Source: Bacteroidales bacterium
Lineage (GTDB): Bacteria; Bacteroidota; Bacteroidia; Bacteroidales; DTU049
Assembly: GCA_026418905.1 (NCBI GenBank)
Contig: JAOAAK010000040.1
Location: 1-38,268 of the forward strand
Direction: 5' to 3'
DNA length: 38,268 bases
Position numbers and translations under genes: made by a program. This document shows positions 24,863-32,830 of this stretch, one piece after another. Position 1 is the stretch's first letter, and the number at the start of each line of letters is the position of its first letter. A model generated the notes under the pieces. That model was not told the DNA's origin and searched no databases. It worked only from the letters and a program-made list of their open reading frames with translations.

Positions 24863-24894
24863 ATATAAACATAATTAGAGCTCTATGTTTATAT
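24863..24894. repeat. 11-bp inverted repeat at the apbE promoter
   Basis: ATATAAACATA (24863-24873) is the exact reverse complement of TATGTTTATAT (24884-24894), with a 10-base loop that carries the palindrome AGAGCTCT. The repeat lies 7-38 bases upstream of the apbE -7 box on the - strand, where the -33 element would be, so it may be a repressor operator. It could also be an AT-rich hairpin. Confidence 0.55.
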
Positions 24895-25474
24895 CTTTTA
24901 TAAACAACTTAAGCAAATTACACATAATGAAAAAATCAATAAGATGATGTTAAGGAAGTTCAAAAAATAGTCCATTTGATGATCACGTGCAAAATACAAC
25001 CGTGCATGATTAATGTATATGGGCTGTTAGAAGATCCCAATTCTTGTTAATGATGCTAAGAAATATTGACTAATTTTATGAAATTATTCCTATGCAAAAA
25101 AATGAAAACATTGGATTAAAGATATCTTATTTTTACTATTTCTAACTGCTGAAAGTAAAAATGAAATATCAAAAATTTGAACTATTAAAAAATAGGAAAA
25201 GTTTTTGTACATGGTGATAGTAAAATCCTTACAATAATAAACTTTAAAATAGAAATTATGGGATTTTTAATAATAAACTGAAAAGTTAAATTTGATGTTT
25301 CTAAATAAACTAGCATATCATAAGCAATTCAATTTTTATATATGATTGATTTTATGTAATTCAAATAAACAAACAAAGAAATGAAAAGATTGGAACATGA
25401 ATGAAACAAGTTTGTAATTATAATAAAAATGTAACTGTATGTAAAGTTATTTTAAAATAATAATAAAAAAATTT

Positions 25475-25503
25475 ATGATTATTTCAATCATGTAATTGTT
25501 ACA
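25475..25503. repeat. Two adjacent inverted repeats upstream of the secreted unknown gene
   Basis: ATGATT then ATTTC then AATCAT (25475-25491) is a 6-bp-arm palindrome, and TGTAA-TTG-TTACA (25491-25503) is a 5-bp-arm palindrome sharing one T with it. They end 3 bases before the -7 box at 25507, covering the -33 region, so they are operator candidates. In such AT-rich DNA short palindromes arise by chance. Confidence 0.35.
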
Positions 25504-25506
25504 TAA

Positions 25507-25514
25507 TATATTTG
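25507..25514 (+). promoter_or_regulatory. -7 box TATATTTG upstream of the secreted unknown gene
   Basis: TATATTTG fits TAnnTTTG and ends 7 bases before the ATG at 25522. No TTTG is found at the standard -33 spacing. Confidence 0.45.
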
Positions 25515-25521
25515 TAAAAAA

Positions 25522-26136
25522 ATGAAAAAATTATTGTTTTTATCATGTGTTATTTTTTGCTTGCAACTGAATTTATGGGCGGATTCCCCTTTAACTTCCA
25601 CTGATTTTTGGGAAGCATATAAGGACGTTTACATAATCCAATTAGCTCAATCTTCTGGTGGACAACTCAACAATGAGCTTTGTTCATATTTAATCAATGA
25701 AAAGAATCCCATTGATGTGAAAATGGCCTTAATCAACTGCTTAGGGTGGTCAATACAGGGTAAAACCAATTCGATAATTTTTTTAAAATATCTCTCTGCA
25801 CACACTAATTTAAAAAATGAAAAAAAACTAAAAACAAAAGGAAGTGATTACCTATTATTATGTTATGCATATTTAAAAGCCATGGATAATTACTTTAACG
25901 TCCAAGAGGCTTTTGAATGGGCAAAACTTGCATGCATTAAGAATAAGAATACAAGTTTTACATTTGCAATGATAAGAAGCTTAATTGAAGCTCAAATACA
26001 ACTTGATATTAACTGGTGTAATGTTTACAAAGTAGTTAACGAAGTCATGAATGATCATAATCTCCTAATGGATATGAGGGAAGAAGCTATTGAGATCATT
26101 TGGGCATACATTTCTCTTTACGAGGATACTTGTTAA
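25522..26136 (+). CDS. Secreted helical protein of unknown function
   Basis: The 204-residue protein begins with a signal peptide (MKKLLFLSCVIFCLQLNLWA, about residues 1-20). The mature part is largely alpha-helical, with phrases such as DVKMALINCLGWSIQGKTNSIIFLKYLSAH and SDYLLLCYAYLKAMDNYFNVQEAFEWAKLACI that look like HEAT- or TPR-type helix pairs. I do not recognise the family and no catalytic motif is visible. It has four Cys in the mature part. It stands between the AT-rich 678-base gap and the tmRNA gene and has its own promoter box. A solenoid-fold periplasmic protein is the best guess. Confidence 0.55.
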   Translation: MKKLLFLSCVIFCLQLNLWADSPLTSTDFWEAYKDVYIIQLAQSSGGQLNNELCSYLINEKNPIDVKMALINCLGWSIQGKTNSIIFLKYLSAHTNLKNEKKLKTKGSDYLLLCYAYLKAMDNYFNVQEAFEWAKLACIKNKNTSFTFAMIRSLIEAQIQLDINWCNVYKVVNEVMNDHNLLMDMREEAIEIIWAYISLYEDTC

Positions 26137-26143
26137 CAAAAAC

Positions 26144-26174
26144 TTGATCCAAAAAAATAAATGATGTAAATTTG
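26144..26174 (+). promoter_or_regulatory. tmRNA promoter (TTG, N20, TAAATTTG)
   Basis: TTG at 26144-26146 and TAAATTTG at 26167-26174 are spaced by 20 bases, the expected spacing for the Bacteroidota primary sigma factor. The expected start is a few bases downstream, about 30 bases before the mature tmRNA 5' end, which RNase P would cut. It is the best formed promoter in the window. Confidence 0.65.
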
Positions 26175-26212
26175 CATAGGTAAAGAATAAAGAGATAGTT
26201 CTTTGAATTCAA

Positions 26213-26584
26213 GGGGCTGTATTGGTTTTGACAGCAGTAAGCAGGTAAGGTAAGCATGCCGGAGGCTGCACGCACACTCCGTAAAAATGGCGTGCGAAGA
26301 AAAATAAATGGCAACGACTACAATGTTGCATTGGCAGCTTAAGCGATAGCTTAAGGGCCAATAGTCTCCCGGAGAGGGTCGCCTGCTCTCGCTCCGATCG
26401 AGGCTTCGAAAAAAGTGGGCTCATCATGGCTTTCTCCCTGGGGTCATGATTAGAATCTACAGGGATAAGGTAGTCATAGGAAAGCTCTTTGCCAGTGACT
26501 ACCCGACAATCAAAGAAAGAGCTAAGCATGTAGAAAGCCTTATCGGCTTCTGTTTGGACGAGGGTTCGACTCCCTCCAGCTCCA
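26213..26584 (+). ncRNA. ssrA: tmRNA (transfer-messenger RNA)
   Basis: The 5' end GGGGCTG pairs with CAGCTCC at 26577-26583 as the acceptor stem (with one G-U), followed by discriminator A26584. The T-arm is GAGGG, loop TTCGACT, CCCTC (26560-26576). The tag reading frame begins at GGC 26310 and reads G-N-D-Y-N-V-A-L-A-A, ending in TAA at 26340-26342; the stop sits at the edge of the hairpin CTTAAG-CGATAG-CTTAAG, as is usual. The encoded CCA is missing: bases 26585-26587 are CAA, so CCA would be added by an enzyme. The tag releases ribosomes stalled on broken mRNAs, with SmpB, and targets peptides for proteolysis. The lipoprotein gene starts 18 bases downstream without a visible terminator. 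Confidence 0.97.
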
Positions 26585-26602
26585 CAAATCAAAATTCCAT
26601 TT

Positions 26603-26980
26603 ATGAAAAATTCATTTATTTTTTCGATTGGTTTTGTGTTATTTACAACTGTTTTTTTGACTTCATGCACTGAAGAAGAGCTAGCCATAACCAATGACAA
26701 TTGGGGAAAGTTAACCCTTTTTATCTATCCTAATAGTGGTCCTTCTGAAGAATGGTATTTCTCTACTGTAGGAAGCTCTGGCTTTGCTTCTCTTAAGGGT
26801 GTGGATGATTATCCTTTTGTCTACCAATACATTGATGCAGATGAATCTATTTTAACCTTCAACATCGGGACTTCTATTAAATACGAAATGACATGGACCG
26901 CCAATCTTAAAGGCAATTTCGTAAAATATGAAAACAATGTGAACAAAGGAAGCGGTACCTTTTCCATTGATAAAGATTGA
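26603..26980 (+). CDS. Small lipoprotein of unknown function
   Basis: The 125-residue protein has a lipoprotein signal peptide, MKNSFIFSIGFVLFTTVFLTSC, with the lipidated Cys at residue 22. The mature part (about 100 residues) is strand-rich (KLTLFIYPN, EEWYFSTVG, TSIKYEMTW, GSGTFSID) and might be a small beta-sandwich, but I do not recognise the family. It starts only 18 bases after the tmRNA 3' end, without promoter or terminator signals between, so it is likely part of the same primary transcript. A TTG 31 bases after its stop is not the start of the next gene; I prefer the ATG at 27012. Confidence 0.65.
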   Translation: MKNSFIFSIGFVLFTTVFLTSCTEEELAITNDNWGKLTLFIYPNSGPSEEWYFSTVGSSGFASLKGVDDYPFVYQYIDADESILTFNIGTSIKYEMTWTANLKGNFVKYENNVNKGSGTFSIDKD

Positions 26981-27011
26981 TTAAAGAATATTGACATTTT
27001 TAATTAGTTAC

Positions 27012-28625
27012 ATGAATTCTTTGAAGAAGAATTATTATTTTATTCCTTTAAATAAATACGACACAGTGCAAGAATTGCCAGATGGTAGCATCGTTGTACC
27101 TCCTCATGTTAAACAAAGATATCTTTTTGCCTGCGAAGATGATGGAAAAGTTTACATCCTTAATAACATGAATGGCTCTCTTTTTACTTATCTTTTTAAT
27201 TCACAAGAGGTTCACTATATTTTTACTTTCGCACCAGAATTTTTAAAAAACCAAATTTATTTTACAAAACGTAACCATCTGTACTATTTTTTTGATATTA
27301 ATAACATTTTTCGAATTTTCGACGATAAAGGGCAACTTTTTTCTGAACTTCCTTATGCAACGCCATGGCAAGCGTTTTGCTTCGATGAAAAAGGAAACTT
27401 TATTGTTCTTGAAAACTGGAATGTTAAAGTTTGGATAATGAATAAGGGTGAATTCCAATTATATAAAACCTTTTCCATTGATGGAATCGGGCATACATCA
27501 TTATTGGCAAAAGATGGGAGTATATTTATTACTGATAGTGAAGAAAATATTCTTCGAGCATACTCATATGACGGTGTTCTAAAACTAGAAGCTATTACTC
27601 CACACATCGATCCTATCGGACAGGTCATTTTAGAAGACAAACATTATATCTTATATGGAGGTCTTTGGAATGAAGTCAGTTACGAAAATCGTTGTTGGCA
27701 AGAACAAAAACCTTTTTTTCATCGCATCTATATTCATGAAGAAACCGTTCAATCGTATAAACTTGTTTCAACCAACTCATTTTTGATAGATTTTTACTAC
27801 GAAGAACACATTAAATATCCAGAAAACGTCGATCATTTTCCATGGGTAATTAGGATGAAACTACCTCAAGACGATCATCATCAAAAGATTCTCGATGTCA
27901 AACCTCTTGGTTTACCTTATCGGATAGTCAATGATCACTTTGCAGAATTTATTATAAATTCAAAAGAAGAACTACCACCAGCATTCGGATTTAAGGCTAC
28001 CATCGAACTTAAAAGTGTAAAATTTATACCATGTGTGCCCGTCAAATTGTCGCAAGAAATAAAACTATCACTTCATGAAATTGAAGAATTGGATGCAGAC
28101 TGCGAGTATTTTAATTTTTTCAAAGTAAATGAAGATGAGCATTTGGAAAAAGTAAATTTGATTAGAGAAAAAATCTTTAAAAAAATTTCATACAAAATAA
28201 ATCGCAACGCGTGTAATTTCAAAGAAGTATGGGAACAGGGGTATGGAACATGTGGTGATTATACATCGTTGTTATTAATAGGGCTGTATAAAAACAATAT
28301 TTCAGCACAGTCTGCTACTGGATATAAAGTCCATCGATTTTATTTTGGACATCAAATAACGCAAAGTGTTTATTATAATCACACTTGGATTGAAACTTTT
28401 GATCAGAATAATTTTCATCTACCCATAGAAACCAGTTCTGATGATAAAGAGGTTAATCATCGTTTCTCAAAAGGTCAGTTTTTAGGATTGGACTGGACAC
28501 ATGTGAAATTATATTCTGGTAAAGTTTATCCAAATTTTATTTGGTTTCCTTCTCATCCAACCCTTCATCCTTTTGATGTTTTTGGTCATCCATTGGTATT
28601 CATTACCATACTTGATGAAGAATGA
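27012..28625 (+). CDS. Beta-propeller-like protein with C-terminal transglutaminase-like domain
   Basis: The start is the ATG at 27012 (537 residues) and there is no signal peptide, so the protein is probably cytoplasmic. Residues about 20-260 have propeller-like repeats (GSIVVPPHVKQRYLFACEDD, KVYILNNMNGSLFTYLFN, GSIFITDSEENILRAYSYDG). Residues about 400-490 match the transglutaminase core: C414 in YGTCGDYTSLL, H457 in YYNHTWIETF, and then FHLPIETSSDD, where the third catalytic residue is usually an Asp in VDP; here the aligned residue is Glu473, or the role may be taken by D477 or D478. The family performs amide or peptide bond chemistry through a Cys-His pair; target unknown. It is downstream of the small lipoprotein by 31 bases. 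Confidence 0.6.
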   Translation: MNSLKKNYYFIPLNKYDTVQELPDGSIVVPPHVKQRYLFACEDDGKVYILNNMNGSLFTYLFNSQEVHYIFTFAPEFLKNQIYFTKRNHLYYFFDINNIFRIFDDKGQLFSELPYATPWQAFCFDEKGNFIVLENWNVKVWIMNKGEFQLYKTFSIDGIGHTSLLAKDGSIFITDSEENILRAYSYDGVLKLEAITPHIDPIGQVILEDKHYILYGGLWNEVSYENRCWQEQKPFFHRIYIHEETVQSYKLVSTNSFLIDFYYEEHIKYPENVDHFPWVIRMKLPQDDHHQKILDVKPLGLPYRIVNDHFAEFIINSKEELPPAFGFKATIELKSVKFIPCVPVKLSQEIKLSLHEIEELDADCEYFNFFKVNEDEHLEKVNLIREKIFKKISYKINRNACNFKEVWEQGYGTCGDYTSLLLIGLYKNNISAQSATGYKVHRFYFGHQITQSVYYNHTWIETFDQNNFHLPIETSSDDKEVNHRFSKGQFLGLDWTHVKLYSGKVYPNFIWFPSHPTLHPFDVFGHPLVFITILDEE

Positions 28626-28634
28626 GAAAAATTA

Positions 28635-28642
28635 TATTTTTG
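28635..28642 (+). promoter_or_regulatory. -7 box TATTTTTG upstream of the TlpA-like gene
   Basis: TATTTTTG fits TAnnTTTG, 17 bases before the ATG at 28660 and 9 bases after the preceding stop. Confidence 0.45.
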
Positions 28643-28659
28643 TACGTTAAAGCAATTTT

Positions 28660-29757
28660 ATGAAACTTTATTACTTGCTAGTTATAATTTTTTCTTTTTA
28701 TATTTTAACATATTCTCAAAAGCTCACAAGTGTTCAAGGGAAATTTGTAGATGGAACTACCGAAAAGACAATTTTTCTTGAAAATTTTTCCGACCCCAAA
28801 ATTTTTTCACTTCAAAGTCCAATCACAAATAACTCATTTAGTTTTCAATTTAATCTTGACAAAGAAAACATCTTTAAACTTAAGCTTAACAATGGCAATT
28901 TTTTTGCTCTCATTATTAAACCTGGAGAAAAGGTACAAATAAACATTTATAAATCGGATCGAAATTTTTTCCCAGAAATTTACGGATCAGAGCAGAGCCA
29001 AAAAATTTATACCATCGAATCTCAATTAGCTCGGTACAAGTACCAACAAGATAGCATTAATATGATTTTTTCTCAAAACAATCCAACGCAAAATCCTGGA
29101 AAAGAACAACTGGTTCAACTCTATTATCAGATCGAATACGAGAAGAATAATTACCTTGCTAATGCCATTGGTCAGCAACCAGCTGATCTTGCCAATATTT
29201 TCTTTATCGAACGCCTTAATATTGATCAATATTTTCCTCTCTATAATCTTGTCGATTCCATGCTTTATCATAAATACAAATACATTCCTGCAGTAGAATT
29301 TTTTCATCAAAAAGTTGCTTCCAGTAAAAAGACCGCTATTGGAAGTAAAGCTCCAGACATCGAACTACCAACACCCGAAGGGAAAAAACTTAGCTTGTAC
29401 TCTTTAACCGGGAAAATATTTATCATCGACTTCTGGGCATCATGGTGCGGGCCATGCCGTAAAGAAAATCCAAACATGGTAAAACTTTACGAAGAATTTA
29501 AAGATAAAGGACTAGTCATTTTCGGTGTTTCTTTGGACAGCGACAGTCTTTCATGGGTTAGAGCCATTCAAGTGGACAAGCTAAACTGGTATCATGTTAG
29601 CGATTTGAAAAAATGGAATAGCAGTGCTGCTAAACTCTATGGTGTTAACTCAATCCCATCAACTTTCATCCTAGATGAAAACAAAATTATAATTGCAAAA
29701 AACCTTCGTGGAGAACAACTCCGACAATTTATTGCTCAAAAATTAAAATCACAATAA
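28660..29757 (+). CDS. TlpA-family thiol:disulfide oxidoreductase with DUF4369-like N-terminal domain
   Basis: The 365-residue protein has a signal peptide (about residues 1-19, ending LTYSQ). Residues about 25-130 form an N-terminal beta domain of the DUF4369 type common in Bacteroidota: SVQGKFVDGTTEKTIFLEN then FALIIKPGEKVQINIY. A helical linker with Gln/Asn-rich stretches follows. The C-terminal thioredoxin fold (about 225-365) has FWASWCGPCRKENP with C263 and C266, and a cis-Pro in NSIPSTFIL (near residue 334). It probably reduces periplasmic disulfides, for example in cytochrome c maturation. The partner is not in the window. It is followed by the BtuB-like receptor after a 98-base gap. 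Confidence 0.9.
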   Translation: MKLYYLLVIIFSFYILTYSQKLTSVQGKFVDGTTEKTIFLENFSDPKIFSLQSPITNNSFSFQFNLDKENIFKLKLNNGNFFALIIKPGEKVQINIYKSDRNFFPEIYGSEQSQKIYTIESQLARYKYQQDSINMIFSQNNPTQNPGKEQLVQLYYQIEYEKNNYLANAIGQQPADLANIFFIERLNIDQYFPLYNLVDSMLYHKYKYIPAVEFFHQKVASSKKTAIGSKAPDIELPTPEGKKLSLYSLTGKIFIIDFWASWCGPCRKENPNMVKLYEEFKDKGLVIFGVSLDSDSLSWVRAIQVDKLNWYHVSDLKKWNSSAAKLYGVNSIPSTFILDENKIIIAKNLRGEQLRQFIAQKLKSQ

Positions 29758-29839
29758 CTCGTTTTATTTGCATTCGTCTACCTTAACAAGTTTCAGTTAA
29801 TGTTAATGAGGGTTCTAATCTTCTATATATTTTTTTACA

Positions 29840-29847
29840 TAATTTTG
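29840..29847 (+). promoter_or_regulatory. -7 box TAATTTTG upstream of the BtuB-like receptor
   Basis: TAATTTTG fits TAnnTTTG and ends 8 bases before the ATG at 29856, implying an mRNA leader of only a few bases. No riboswitch-like fold is evident in the 98-base gap. Confidence 0.45.
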
Positions 29848-29855
29848 TCTCAAAA

Positions 29856-31775
29856 ATGAAATGCTCCTCTCTAATCGCTTTCGTAGTGATATTCTTTTCT
29901 GCTTTTGGACAAATTGATACCAATAAGTTATTAAAAGAAGTGATTGTCGACGCTGAAAGAGTCAAAGTTTCTCAATACACAGCTACACGATATATTCAGA
30001 TCATTACAGCAGATGAAATCAAGAAAATACCTAGTCTTTCAGTAACTGACATACTTGATTATGCTAATAACGTAGATATTAGAGAAAGAGGAATTTGGGG
30101 TGTCCAAGCGGACATTCAAATTCGGACGGGAAATTTTGAGCAAACTCTCGTATTACTCAACGGAATACCTCTTAACGATCCACAGACTGGCCATCATACA
30201 GGACATATTCCTGTTGATCCACAAATCATTGAAAGAATAGAAATTCTTACTGGTGCAGGAACTCGTATTTTTGGAATGAATGCTTATTCTGGAGTTATTA
30301 ACATCGTAACCAAAAAAGAAACCCAAGAAAAATTACTTTTACAGGTGCTAGGTGGAGACTTTAAAACTTTTCAGACAACTTTAACTTACTCTCCATATCA
30401 AAAAATCAAAGGTTTCCTTGCTAATTTTCATCATCGCCAGAGTAATGGATTCAAAGCAAATACGGATTACCGCATATCTCAAATATACTTTCAGTATCAT
30501 CAAAAAATAAGTAATGCTGGGGAGATTACTGGTTTTCTGATGAATGGTAACAAAAACTTTGGAGCATATAATTTTTACACTCCAAAATTCCCTCACCAAT
30601 TCGAGAACAACTGGCTTACGATGGCGGGTTTGACATACAAGAAACGTTTTCTTCACAGTGCATTGGTAAGTCAAGCTTATATACGCCGACATCAAGATAG
30701 ATTTGAACTTTTTCGTCATGACCTACCAGAACACATGATTCCTTCGTGGTATGTTACCCATAATTACCATCTTACGTATTCTTCCGGTCTTCAGAATTCC
30801 TATATTTATGTAAGATCTTTTGGAAAATTTTTTACCGGTCTTGATCTAAAGTACGAAACCATTTACAGTAATAAGTTGGGAACCATATCAGTTGATTCTA
30901 TCCCAACCATTTTTGATAATGGTTTCTATACTCGAAAAGGTGAACGCTGGTATATCTCTGTACCTTTTGATTTATTTGTTCAAATCAATAAACTTTCATT
31001 TTCAGCAGGAACCATAGTGACATACTATACTAACCAAGAAAAAGTATTCATTTTGCCTGGCTTCGATGTAAGTTATCAAATTGGGGAAAAACATCAATTT
31101 TTTGTATCCGCTAATATTAACGCACGGGTACCAAGTTTTACTGAAATGTACTACACGGATCCTGCACACACAGGAAATCCTGATTTATTACCAGAAAAAG
31201 GATATCAATTAGAATCAGGTTGGCATTGGTTTAGCAATCCGATTAAATTGCACTTAAATGCGTACTACCGAAACTGTTCTAACGCTATTGATTGGGTTCG
31301 CTCATCGGTTCAAGAAAAATGGCAAACTCAAAACATTACTAATATGCAAACTTATGGTCTGGAAGCAGATTTGATTTGGCTTGCAAATTTTAAATGGATT
31401 AAAAAAATCCAACTTTTTTATGCTTACAACGAATTGCTTCACTTTAAATCAGAATTTTTTTCAAAATATGCACTGGACTTTCTAAAACATAAAACAAAAA
31501 TTTCGATCGAACTCGATAATCAAAAAAAATGGAATGGCTCATTTTCCTTCATTTATCAGTATAGACAAAGCACATATCAAGATTATCCATCCGGAGAGTT
31601 AAAAAAATTCAAACCCGTATATCTTTTAAATGCAAAAGTTTCGTACAACTTAAGAAAAAACATTCTTTTGTTTACCTCAATTTATAATCTATTGAATCAA
31701 CATTCATTCGATTTTGGTCTTATTCCCCTACCCCCACGGTGGGCTATGCTAGGAATTAATGTAAGTATCCGATAA
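29856..31775 (+). CDS. TonB-dependent receptor, BtuB-like
   Basis: The 639-residue protein has a signal peptide (about 1-19, FFSAFGQ). A TonB-box-like LKEVIVDAERV follows (about 26-36), and then the plug domain: ITADEIKKIPSLSVTDILDYANNVDIRERG, LNGIPLNDPQTGHHTGHIPVD and IERIEILTGAGTRIFGMNAYSGVINIVTKK, the typical BtuB/CirA plug pattern. The barrel ends in WAMLGINVSIR, so the last residue is Arg instead of the usual aromatic residue. Barrel repeats with VNARVPSFTEMYYTDPAHTG-like loops (NPDLLPEKGYQLESG) match outer-membrane receptors for siderophores or cobalamin. It lacks the carboxypeptidase-like N-terminal extension of SusC-type receptors. The substrate cannot be named; cobalamin is possible but no B12 riboswitch is seen. 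Confidence 0.88.
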   Translation: MKCSSLIAFVVIFFSAFGQIDTNKLLKEVIVDAERVKVSQYTATRYIQIITADEIKKIPSLSVTDILDYANNVDIRERGIWGVQADIQIRTGNFEQTLVLLNGIPLNDPQTGHHTGHIPVDPQIIERIEILTGAGTRIFGMNAYSGVINIVTKKETQEKLLLQVLGGDFKTFQTTLTYSPYQKIKGFLANFHHRQSNGFKANTDYRISQIYFQYHQKISNAGEITGFLMNGNKNFGAYNFYTPKFPHQFENNWLTMAGLTYKKRFLHSALVSQAYIRRHQDRFELFRHDLPEHMIPSWYVTHNYHLTYSSGLQNSYIYVRSFGKFFTGLDLKYETIYSNKLGTISVDSIPTIFDNGFYTRKGERWYISVPFDLFVQINKLSFSAGTIVTYYTNQEKVFILPGFDVSYQIGEKHQFFVSANINARVPSFTEMYYTDPAHTGNPDLLPEKGYQLESGWHWFSNPIKLHLNAYYRNCSNAIDWVRSSVQEKWQTQNITNMQTYGLEADLIWLANFKWIKKIQLFYAYNELLHFKSEFFSKYALDFLKHKTKISIELDNQKKWNGSFSFIYQYRQSTYQDYPSGELKKFKPVYLLNAKVSYNLRKNILLFTSIYNLLNQHSFDFGLIPLPPRWAMLGINVSIR

Positions 31776-31781
31776 AATTAT

Positions 31782-31789
31782 TATTTTCG
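31782..31789 (+). promoter_or_regulatory. Imperfect -7 box TATTTTCG upstream of lpxD
   Basis: TATTTTCG differs from TAnnTTTG at one base and lies 6 bases before the ATG at 31796. It is a weaker promoter candidate for the lpxD-lpxC-fabZ block. Confidence 0.3.
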
Positions 31790-31795
31790 CAAAAA

Positions 31796-32806
31796 ATGTT
31801 AACAGTTGCAGAAATTGCCAAGATCATACAAGGTGAAATTTTTGGAGACGAAAACGTAGAAATAAAATCCATAGCCAAAATTGAAGAAGCAAAGCCAGGT
31901 GATATAACATTTCTAGGAAATAAACATTATGAAAAATATCTTTACACAACTCGTGCTTCAGCTATTATAGTCCCTAAAAGTTTTAAGCCAGATAAAGAGA
32001 TAGAAAATGTTTTAATTTTTGTTGATAACCCTTATCTTGCTTTTACTCAACTGCTCATATATCTACAACCTGCTAGTCAAGTTACGCCATACATATCACC
32101 AACTGCATTTATCCACGATAAAGCACATGTAGATCCCAGTTCTTATGTGGGGCATTTTACCATCATTGAGGAGGGAGCAAGGGTTGGTAAACATTGCATG
32201 ATTTATCCTCAAGTGTATATTGGTAAGAACGTCACGATTGGTGACCATGTTATATTGTATCCGGGCGTAAAGATATATAGTGAATGTCAGATTGGTAACA
32301 ATTGCATTATACATGCTGGTGCCGTGATTGGTGCTGATGGATTTGGTTTTTTACCTAACGAAAATGGAGAATACATAAAGATTCCTCAATTAGGCAATGT
32401 CATCATTGAAGACGATGTTGAAATCGGAGCAAATACGACTATCGATAGATCAACTCTTGGTTCAACCAAAATAGGCAAAGGAACAAAACTCGATAACCTT
32501 ATTCAGATTGGTCACAATGTGGAAATTGGTCAACACAATGTAATGGCAGCACAAGTTGGTATTGCTGGATCTACCAAAATTGGTAGCCATAATCAAATTG
32601 GGGGCCAAGTGGGAATAGCTGGTCACCTCAAAATAGGAAACAAATGTCAGATTGGTGCTCAAAGCGGAGTTATTAGAAATATAGAAGATGGCGAAATTGT
32701 AGTCGGAGCTCCCGCTATGCCTGCTAAAAAATTTTTCAAACTTCATGTGTTGTATTTGAAACTTGAAGAAATTTTTAAAAAGATTGAAGAGCTCGAAAAA
32801 AAATAA
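31796..32806 (+). CDS. lpxD: UDP-3-O-acylglucosamine N-acyltransferase
   Basis: The 336-residue protein has the LpxD N-terminal domain (MLTVAEIAKIIQGEIFGDENVEIKSI, then GDITFLGNKHYEKYLY) and a left-handed beta-helix built from hexapeptide repeats (VGKHCMIYPQVYIGKNVTIGD, IGAQSGVIRNIEDGEIVVG). The catalytic His is H240 in IQIGHNVEIG. The C-terminal helix ends EEIFKKIEELEKK. It adds the second acyl chain to UDP-acyl-glucosamine in lipid A synthesis. It is the first of three lipid A genes, 24 bases before lpxC. Length and motifs are normal for the family. Confidence 0.96.
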   Translation: MLTVAEIAKIIQGEIFGDENVEIKSIAKIEEAKPGDITFLGNKHYEKYLYTTRASAIIVPKSFKPDKEIENVLIFVDNPYLAFTQLLIYLQPASQVTPYISPTAFIHDKAHVDPSSYVGHFTIIEEGARVGKHCMIYPQVYIGKNVTIGDHVILYPGVKIYSECQIGNNCIIHAGAVIGADGFGFLPNENGEYIKIPQLGNVIIEDDVEIGANTTIDRSTLGSTKIGKGTKLDNLIQIGHNVEIGQHNVMAAQVGIAGSTKIGSHNQIGGQVGIAGHLKIGNKCQIGAQSGVIRNIEDGEIVVGAPAMPAKKFFKLHVLYLKLEEIFKKIEELEKK

Positions 32807-32811
32807 ATTTT

Positions 32812-32819
32812 TACTTTTG
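32812..32819 (+). promoter_or_regulatory. -7 box TACTTTTG upstream of lpxC
   Basis: TACTTTTG fits TAnnTTTG and lies 11 bases before the GTG at 32831 in the lpxD-lpxC gap. It may give lpxC-fabZ an internal promoter. Confidence 0.45.
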
Positions 32820-32830
32820 CAAAAAAATAG

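Larger units (their letters stand above)
24844..25521. other. 678-base intergenic region without a convincing gene
   Basis: This is the longest gap in the window and is visibly more AT-rich than its flanks. It contains no open frame with recognisable protein features, no tRNA-like fold and no rRNA. It holds the apbE promoter and inverted repeat on the left, a TGTAA-rich stretch (25413-25517), and the inverted repeats and -7 box of the next gene on the right. I see no transposon ends or target duplications. A small RNA in it cannot be excluded. Confidence 0.6.

Noticed and set aside
24983-25008. Direct repeat CGTGC 15 bases apart in the intergenic gap
   Set aside because: Only 5-6 bases are shared; this is too short to separate from chance.
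26209-26700. Open frames on both strands through the tmRNA, including a 163-residue frame antisense to it and a 75-residue frame in its 3' half
   Set aside because: They overlie a confidently folded tmRNA, have no recognisable motifs, and are better explained by chance in a structured RNA gene.
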